From: Clostridia bacterium
Lineage (GTDB): Bacteria; Bacillota; Clostridia; Christensenellales; Borkfalkiaceae
Length of the DNA: 19,436 nucleotides
Direction: 5' to 3'
Assembly (NCBI GenBank): GCA_900768525.1
Contig: CAAGDF010000060.1
Coordinates: 1 to 19,436, forward strand
Below, piece after piece: positions 14,115 to 19,436 of the stretch; the stretch's first letter is position 1, and every line of letters starts with the position of its first letter. The notes below the pieces were generated by a model, which did not search any database, was not told the DNA's origin, and saw only the letters and a list, made by a program, of their open reading frames with translations. Position numbers and translations under genes: made by a program.

Positions 14115-15470
14115 TCATTCGGTGAACAAAATTCGTTTCTTTTCGATAATTTCGTCTATCTTCGCTATGTATGTAGCGAGGTCTTTGGGCGAGCCGAGCC
14201 GCTCTATACGCTGCTCTGCCCCGAACAATCTTTTTGAAACGGCATTCGCGCCGCAAGCGATATTTTGCGAAATTTCTTCCATAACGTCGATATTGTATAT
14301 ACAGGCTTTTCCCGGTAAAGTGTAGCCCGTATTTTCAAGATTGCCCGCCATGTATTTTTGGCGATATAAATAATACGGCGAATACCCTGCGGCGGCAAGC
14401 CTGTCGCCCGAATAGTCTATCATTCTCGCAACCTCGCCTTCGGGCAGACGAGAACACAATTCTTTGAGTTTCGAGCCTTTTTTAAGACACAACGTGTGTA
14501 CCGTAATATTTTCGGGTTTTAACGAAATTGCTTTTTCGAGGCTTTCGGCAAAAACGTCGAATGTTTCGAGCGGCAACCCCGCGATAAGATCCATGTTTAC
14601 GTCAAACCCGTATTTTTTTGCAAGATGGAATTTTTCTATAACCTGCGAACCGTCGTGCTTACGCCCGATAAGTTCGAGCGTCGAATCGCAAAAGGTTTGC
14701 GGGTTAACGCAAACGCGGGTTACTCCGTAATCTTTTAACAGTTTCAGATTTTCGTCGTTTATGCAATCGGCACGCCCTGCCTCAACTGTATATTCGCAAC
14801 CGACCTCGCCTATCGCTTCTAAAACTTTTTTTAGATTATCGGTACCGACCGATACGGGCGTTCCGCCGCCGACATATACGCTGCGCAAATTTTTAACAAG
14901 CTTTTTCGCCTCGGTAATTTCTTTGCAAAGTGCCGCTATATATTCGTTAACCGGTATTTTAGGTGTAATTTCCGCCGATATGAAAGAGCAATACTGACAC
15001 CGTGACGGGCACAGCGGAATTCCCACAAAAAAGTCGGCGTTATCGTCGTTTTCAACGTAAACCTCGCTTTGCGCGCTCGCTATCGCCGATAAAACCGAAT
15101 ACTTTTTATCTGACACATGCATAGCGTCCTTTAAAAAACTTTCGTGGTTGTCGCCCTGCTGATAATACAATTTCGTCGGGCGAATACCCGTTAACGCACC
15201 CCATGGGAGTTGCTTGCCTGTTTTTTTGCTTAGATATTCATACAAGGCAAGTTTTGCGTAACGTTTTTTATAACGCTTGTAAATCAGCTCGTTTTCGTGC
15301 TTTGCGGGATAAGAAAATACGCATTTTTCACCACTGCAAGCGATTTCATAGATAAACTTGCCGTCTTTTTCACAAAAAGAAAGAAAAATATCAACGCTGT
15401 CGTCGGCGTAAAATTCGTTATATACCTCGTTCAGCTCGCCATCGAGCTTTTCAATGTCCGTTTTAACCAT
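14115..15470 (-). CDS. hemZ: HemZ-type radical SAM protein (coproporphyrinogen dehydrogenase-like)
   Basis: This 451-residue radical SAM enzyme carries the 4Fe-4S cysteines in CPSRCQYCSF (Cys154, Cys158, Cys161), the CPSRCxYCSF form that marks the HemZ branch of the HemN/HemW superfamily. Further HemZ-type motifs are GALTGIRPTKL (about 91-101), VYVGGGTPVSV (198-208), EAGRADCIN and NPQTF, then MDLIAGLP. The N-terminal 150 residues form the extra domain of HemZ. Family members are annotated as oxygen-independent coproporphyrinogen III dehydrogenases, but direct evidence for heme synthesis is limited and no other heme gene is in the window. AAGG lies at the end of the upstream MBL gene, 9 bases away, supporting one operon. 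At 451 residues it is somewhat short for HemZ. Confidence 0.9.
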   Translation of the reverse strand: MVKTDIEKLDGELNEVYNEFYADDSVDIFLSFCEKDGKFIYEIACSGEKCVFSYPAKHENELIYKRYKKRYAKLALYEYLSKKTGKQLPWGALTGIRPTKLYYQQGDNHESFLKDAMHVSDKKYSVLSAIASAQSEVYVENDDNADFFVGIPLCPSRCQYCSFISAEITPKIPVNEYIAALCKEITEAKKLVKNLRSVYVGGGTPVSVGTDNLKKVLEAIGEVGCEYTVEAGRADCINDENLKLLKDYGVTRVCVNPQTFCDSTLELIGRKHDGSQVIEKFHLAKKYGFDVNMDLIAGLPLETFDVFAESLEKAISLKPENITVHTLCLKKGSKLKELCSRLPEGEVARMIDYSGDRLAAAGYSPYYLYRQKYMAGNLENTGYTLPGKACIYNIDVMEEISQNIACGANAVSKRLFGAEQRIERLGSPKDLATYIAKIDEIIEKKRILFTE

Positions 15471-15479
15471 TGTACTACC

Positions 15480-16112
15480 TTAAAAATTCTTTATGATCGG
15501 ATTGAATTGTTTTTCGTGCGAAAGCGTTGTAGTTTTTCCGTGTCCGCAATATATTTTGTAATCGCCCTGCAACGCAAACAACCGTTTTGCCGAATCGACG
15601 AGTTCGGAAAAATCACTGCCCGGTAAATCGGTTCGCCCGTACGTTTCATGAAAAATCGCGTCGCCCGTAAACATATTGTCGCAGATTACATAAGTTAAAC
15701 TTCCATGTGTATGCCCGGGCGTGGGAATCACTTTGAAATTAAGCCCGCAAACGGTCAAATCCCCGCCTATAAGTCGATTATCGACTATAAACGACTTCAA
15801 TTTCTTGGCAAAATACCAGTCCAGAACGCCGCCGTTCATAAGCAATCCTACGTCCTTTTCGCCCATATATACGGGGGCGTTCGTAGCTTCTTTTAAGTCG
15901 GCAACCGCCTCTACATGATCGTAATGAGCGTGCGTTATGAGTATCGCGCCCAAGCGTTTATTTATTTCTTTAAGTTTATCGAGTACGACGGACGAATCAA
16001 GACCGGGATCGATCAGCACGGCAAAGTCGCTATCCTCGTTATAAATCAAGTACCTGTTACACGAATAGTCGTGCGTGTATAATTCGATAATAATCGGGTT
16101 TTTGTTTTCCAC
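15480..16112 (-). CDS. MBL-fold metallo-hydrolase (glyoxalase II-like)
   Basis: This 210-residue zinc hydrolase has all the metal-binding motifs: THAHYDHVEA (HxHxDH, about residues 80-85), PGHTHGSL (third His), TGDAIF (bridging Asp) and CGHGKTT (last His). It is the size of the small GloB-like proteins that sit between rel and hemZ in many Clostridia; the substrate is unknown. The start is GTG at 16110-16112, immediately after the rel TAA with no spacer. The ribosome binding site AGGACGG lies inside the last rel codons, so translation is probably coupled to rel. Confidence 0.9.
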   Translation of the reverse strand: MENKNPIIIELYTHDYSCNRYLIYNEDSDFAVLIDPGLDSSVVLDKLKEINKRLGAILITHAHYDHVEAVADLKEATNAPVYMGEKDVGLLMNGGVLDWYFAKKLKSFIVDNRLIGGDLTVCGLNFKVIPTPGHTHGSLTYVICDNMFTGDAIFHETYGRTDLPGSDFSELVDSAKRLFALQGDYKIYCGHGKTTTLSHEKQFNPIIKNF

Positions 16113-18257
16113 TTAAATAACCGTCCTGAATACGTCTATTATCGACGGTTCTTCTTTAAGGCGAAGAATAAGCTCGTCGAGGTCGCCTTTTTTGTTGAGT
16201 TTTATAGTCATATCAACGACGGCGCAGTGCGCTTTTGTATCGATACGACCGTTGATAGCCGTAACGAACAAACCGAGTTTTGTGCAAACCCCCGAAACAA
16301 TGCTAAGAAGCGGGGCGTCTTCCGCGGCGGTGATTTTAATGCTTGTGGTATAACTGCCCTCTTTACCAGACCAATGCGCTTCGAGAATGCGATCGGGATC
16401 TTCGTTTTTCATGTTAGGACAGTCCGCCCTGTGAATGGAAACGCCGCGCCCGCGCGAGACGAAACCTACGATTTCGTCGCCCGGCACGGGGTTACAACAC
16501 CCCGCAAAACGCACAAGCAAACCTTCCATGCCTTTGACGACAACGCCGTCGCTTGACATAGTGTGCTTATAAATAACATGCTTGCCCTCGATCGGGTTTT
16601 GTTCTTCGACCTGCGCAGGCTTGCAAAAATCGATAAGTTTGGGAATAATCTGATTGACGGTAACCGCACCGCAACCTACCGCGGCGTACATTTCGTCGAT
16701 GTTCGCAAACGACATTTTAGGTCCGATTGCCGCAAAACTGACCGCATTAAGTATATGCGCAAGCGCATAGCCTTTATTTTTCGCCTCCGCTTCAAGCATG
16801 GCTTTACCGATTTTAATCTTTTCGTCAGCCATCTGACGTTTGAAAAATGCCTTGATTTTTGCGCGCGCGCCGTTGGTTTTTGCGATTTTTAGCCAGTCCC
16901 ACGAAGGACCTTTTGAATTTTTGGACGTTATGATTTCTACAACGTCACCCGTCGTAAGCGTGCTGTTAAGCGGCACTATCTTGCCGTTCACCTTTGCGCC
17001 AACGCATTTATTTCCGACCTCGGTGTGTATGCGGTAAGCAAAATCGATGGGCGTGGAATCGTTGGCAAGGCTTACAACCTCGCCCTTAGGCGTAAATACC
17101 AAACATTCGCTGTTATAAATATCGCCCTTAAGCGATTGAATAAGCTCGGTTCCGTCTTTAAGACCGCCCTCCCACTCCATAACCTCGCGTATCCAGTCGA
17201 GTTTATGGTCGAAAGAGGTTTCTTCGGTTTCGGAATTCTTTTCTTTGTATTTCCAATGCGCTGCGATACCGAATTCGGCAGTCCGATGCATTTCATAAGT
17301 TCTTATCTGAATTTCAAAAATCTGACCGAAGCTCGTAACAACCGTGGTATGCAAACTTTGATACATATTCGGCTTCGGCATGGCGATATAGTCTTTAATT
17401 CTGCCGGGAATAGGCTTCCACTTTTTATGAATTTTGCCTAAAATTTCATAACACTCGTCAACCGTTTCAACAATTACGCGAACGGCGGTAAGATCGTAAA
17501 TCTGATCGAGCGTTTTGCCCTTTTGCATTTTTTTGTAAATGGAATAAAAATGCTTAGGTCTGCCGACAACCTCGCCCTTTATCGACGATTCGGTCAGAAT
17601 TGCCTTAATATCTTTAACCACCGATGCGACGAACGTGCGGCGTTCTTCTAACTTGGCATGAATATTTTCCGCCAAATATTCGTAGGCTGCGGGATCTATA
17701 TATTTAAGGCACAGATCCTCTAACTCGCATTTGATTTGCGAAATACCCAGCCTGCCCGCAAGCGGCGCATAGATTTCAATAGTTTCGTGCGCCATACGGA
17801 GCTGCCGCTCTTTGGAAAGATAGTTGAGCGAACGCATATTATGCAATCTGTCGGCAAGTTTGATGATGATTACACGAATATCTTTCGCCATCGAAACAAA
17901 AATCTTTTTAAAATTTTCCGCCTGCTCTTCTTCCTTGGACTTGAACTCGATTTGTTCGAGTTTGGTAACGCCGTTGACAAGCATAAGAATCTCGCCGCCG
18001 AACTCTTTTAAAATATCGTCCTCGGTAACGGGCGTATCCTCGATGACGTCGTGCAAAAACGCCGCAGCGACCGACGAATAATCCATTCCGAGCCCGATAA
18101 GAATTTCGGCAACGGCGCAAGGATGGGTAAAATACTCCTCTCCCGAAGCGCGCTTTTGCCCTTTGTGCGCCTCACGAGCGAAATAGTACGCCTTAACAAC
18201 CACTTCGGCTTCTTCTTTCTTATATATATTTGTGATTTTTTCGACTAATTCAAGCAT
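16113..18257 (-). CDS. relA: Bifunctional (p)ppGpp synthetase/hydrolase Rel
   Basis: This 714-residue long RSH protein makes and degrades the alarmone (p)ppGpp. Domains in order are an HD hydrolase (about 24-175; THP with His45, FLHDVIEDT with His69-Asp70, RLHNMRSL) and a synthetase (about 235-345; FYSIYKKMQKGK, YDLTAVRVIV, MYQSLHTTV). A TGS domain (about 390-450), a helical linker, a zinc-finger-like segment (GCCNPVPGD) and a C-terminal ACT domain (about 645-714) follow. The synthetase has RIKD at 286-289, the RxKD form of bifunctional enzymes, and the HD motif is intact, so both activities are expected. The ribosome binding site is poor. It lies 75 bases after recJ, with no apt gene between them. 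Confidence 0.97.
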   Translation of the reverse strand: MLELVEKITNIYKKEEAEVVVKAYYFAREAHKGQKRASGEEYFTHPCAVAEILIGLGMDYSSVAAAFLHDVIEDTPVTEDDILKEFGGEILMLVNGVTKLEQIEFKSKEEEQAENFKKIFVSMAKDIRVIIIKLADRLHNMRSLNYLSKERQLRMAHETIEIYAPLAGRLGISQIKCELEDLCLKYIDPAAYEYLAENIHAKLEERRTFVASVVKDIKAILTESSIKGEVVGRPKHFYSIYKKMQKGKTLDQIYDLTAVRVIVETVDECYEILGKIHKKWKPIPGRIKDYIAMPKPNMYQSLHTTVVTSFGQIFEIQIRTYEMHRTAEFGIAAHWKYKEKNSETEETSFDHKLDWIREVMEWEGGLKDGTELIQSLKGDIYNSECLVFTPKGEVVSLANDSTPIDFAYRIHTEVGNKCVGAKVNGKIVPLNSTLTTGDVVEIITSKNSKGPSWDWLKIAKTNGARAKIKAFFKRQMADEKIKIGKAMLEAEAKNKGYALAHILNAVSFAAIGPKMSFANIDEMYAAVGCGAVTVNQIIPKLIDFCKPAQVEEQNPIEGKHVIYKHTMSSDGVVVKGMEGLLVRFAGCCNPVPGDEIVGFVSRGRGVSIHRADCPNMKNEDPDRILEAHWSGKEGSYTTSIKITAAEDAPLLSIVSGVCTKLGLFVTAINGRIDTKAHCAVVDMTIKLNKKGDLDELILRLKEEPSIIDVFRTVI

Positions 18258-18291
18258 TTTATCTTAACCATTAACCGCCGCAAAATGATCT

Positions 18292-18320
18292 ATTTTAGAC
18301 GGATTGCCGTATATTCATAA
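18292..18320 (-). promoter_or_regulatory. Weak candidate promoter in the recJ-rel spacer
   Basis: Minus-strand TTATGA (18315-18320), 17 bases and TAAAAT (18292-18297) could give rel its own promoter. The -35 box matches only 3 of 6 positions. No terminator follows recJ, so read-through is equally likely. Confidence 0.3.
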
Positions 18321-18332
18321 GTTTTAAAAAGT

Positions 18333-19436
18333 TCAGCCGAGCTTTGCCGCGACTTTTGCGTATAACGCCGACGAAGCAAGCTCTTTTTTAATCGTTTTAT
18401 CAAGCTGAAGTGTGCCACCGATAAAACTGAAAAATCCTAACTCAAAAAAGACCTCTAAACTGAAAATTATTTGCTCTTTTGAAAGGGTTTCGCTTTCAAC
18501 GCCGAGTGCAACGTCAACGCTGCTATTGCCGTAAAAACGATTGAGTTTGAGTATTTTGAACACCTCGGCGAAAACCGCACGGTCGACCGACAGTTTTTTA
18601 ACGTCGAACGCGTATTTATCTGCCACATAAAACTCGGTTTCGAACACATTAGCCGCACGGTTAAACAACGGGCGATCAAGATATACAACCGCGTCGAAAT
18701 CCCTGTTCGAGAAATCTTTAAGCGACAAAATCGCCGTGCTTCCGCTAAGCCGAGGATCGGGGCGATATAACTGACAATCGCCGAGTTCAAAACCGTAATC
18801 GATGAGGGTTTGAGGGTTTGAAGCAGCGTATAAATAACTATGATTTTTATCGTTTTTAGCTAAGCAAAGCTCGGCTATAAGTTGATTATCGCAGGTTTCG
18901 ACATCGCCGCCGTTCCGATACGACAACAAATCGTTCTTGAAACAGTCAAGGCGCAACCGCTCGTTATCGGTCAAAGAATAATCGATATTTTTAACAAAAC
19001 CTTTAAGCGAGGCGCGACCGTTGAAAACCGAAATATTCGGCTCGAACGCGATGCGTTTTTTGGCGGGGGCGTTCAATAAATCAAGGCGTCTCTCGCCGTT
19101 GAAATACATAAAATCGAGAAATTCCGTCTTGAACGACACATGCGGCGAACCCGGTTTTATGGGATATGCGTTTATGTTTTCGGAATCTATACAAAAAACA
19201 GGTTTGCGGTTACCTACCCCGCACGGTTCAAGTAATTCAAGTTCTTGCACGAACGCCATAGAAAGCGGTTTGTTGACAAGGCACTCAACCTCCATTTCGG
19301 GTTCAAACTGCTTTGACGTGTAGTTTTCGTCAAGAAAATCGGAAAAATGCTTTTCAAATATCGGCAGCATATCTTCGGCAATGGTAATTCCCGCCGCCTG
19401 ACTATGCCCGCCGAAATCGATCAGATCGTCTTTGCA
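18333..19436 (-). CDS. recJ: Single-stranded-DNA exonuclease RecJ, C-terminal part (5' end outside window)
   Basis: The last 367 residues of RecJ, a 5'-3' single-strand exonuclease in recombination and mismatch repair, are present; the DHH catalytic core lies beyond the window. The reading frame is open to base 19436 and starts inside the DHHA1 domain with FGGHSQAAG, its diagnostic motif. It continues through LEPCGVGNRKPVF, the conserved lead-in to the OB domain (about residues 65-130). After this come about 230 less conserved residues ending in a winged-helix-like region (LSKEQIIFSLEVFFELGFF), the extended C-terminus usual for Firmicute RecJ. Position directly upstream of rel agrees with clostridial gene order. 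Confidence 0.93.
   Translation of the reverse strand, partial: CKDDLIDFGGHSQAAGITIAEDMLPIFEKHFSDFLDENYTSKQFEPEMEVECLVNKPLSMAFVQELELLEPCGVGNRKPVFCIDSENINAYPIKPGSPHVSFKTEFLDFMYFNGERRLDLLNAPAKKRIAFEPNISVFNGRASLKGFVKNIDYSLTDNERLRLDCFKNDLLSYRNGGDVETCDNQLIAELCLAKNDKNHSYLYAASNPQTLIDYGFELGDCQLYRPDPRLSGSTAILSLKDFSNRDFDAVVYLDRPLFNRAANVFETEFYVADKYAFDVKKLSVDRAVFAEVFKILKLNRFYGNSSVDVALGVESETLSKEQIIFSLEVFFELGFFSFIGGTLQLDKTIKKELASSALYAKVAAKLG

Noticed and set aside
14017..14256. 79-codon minus-strand frame spanning the hemZ-tfoX junction
   Set aside because: It overlaps the hemZ 3' end in another frame and has no independent support; its arginine-rich composition is that of a frame-shifted shadow.
1..19436. 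Search for CRISPR arrays, insertion sequences, phage genes and rRNA
   Set aside because: No regularly spaced repeats, transposase or integrase motifs, or rRNA-like conserved stretches were seen; the region reads as core chromosome.

Overview
The window looks like a chromosomal segment of an endospore-lineage Firmicute, most likely an uncultured Clostridia member (an order such as Christensenellales is possible, but I cannot fix it from sequence alone). The reasons are the order recJ, bifunctional rel, metallo-hydrolase, hemZ; the rpsO-pnp pair; a YlmC/YmxH PRC-barrel gene; an adjacent DUF421/DUF4363 pair; and AGGAGG-type ribosome binding sites. I see no insertion sequence, phage gene, CRISPR array or rRNA. 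Almost all of the window is coding, and most genes lie on the minus strand.

Left part (1-3592): a minus-strand set runs from ylmC through minD and minE (4-base overlap) to a YihY/BrkB membrane protein and tsaE, which is cut by the window start. No minC lies beside minD/minE. Divergent from ylmC, a DUF421 (YetF-like) gene overlaps a DUF4363 gene by 8 bases. A minus-strand tRNA-Cys(GCA) follows, with a strong promoter and an intrinsic terminator.

Middle (3774-8065): a spacer of about 390 bases holds the tRNA promoter and a hairpin set ending in a U-tract, possibly a small RNA or the 3' end of the kinase transcript. Then comes a sensory locus. Two membrane proteins on the minus strand overlap by 4 bases: a 549-residue 7TM protein that looks like a histidine kinase whose catalytic residues are gone, and a 473-residue intact LuxR-type histidine kinase. 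Divergent from them is a NarL/FixJ response regulator. The shared spacer has two back-to-back promoters, and the pseudokinase promoter is placed so that its mRNA would start at or next to the ATG. This locus is the most interesting part of the window.

Right part (8109-19436): all on the minus strand. DUF3592, a Nudix hydrolase and malQ form one probable unit. rpsO, with its own promoter and a leader that could fold as a pseudoknot, is followed by a terminator and then pnp. The last unit is recJ (cut by the window end), rel, an MBL-fold hydrolase with a GTG start abutting the rel stop, hemZ and a TfoX-N protein.
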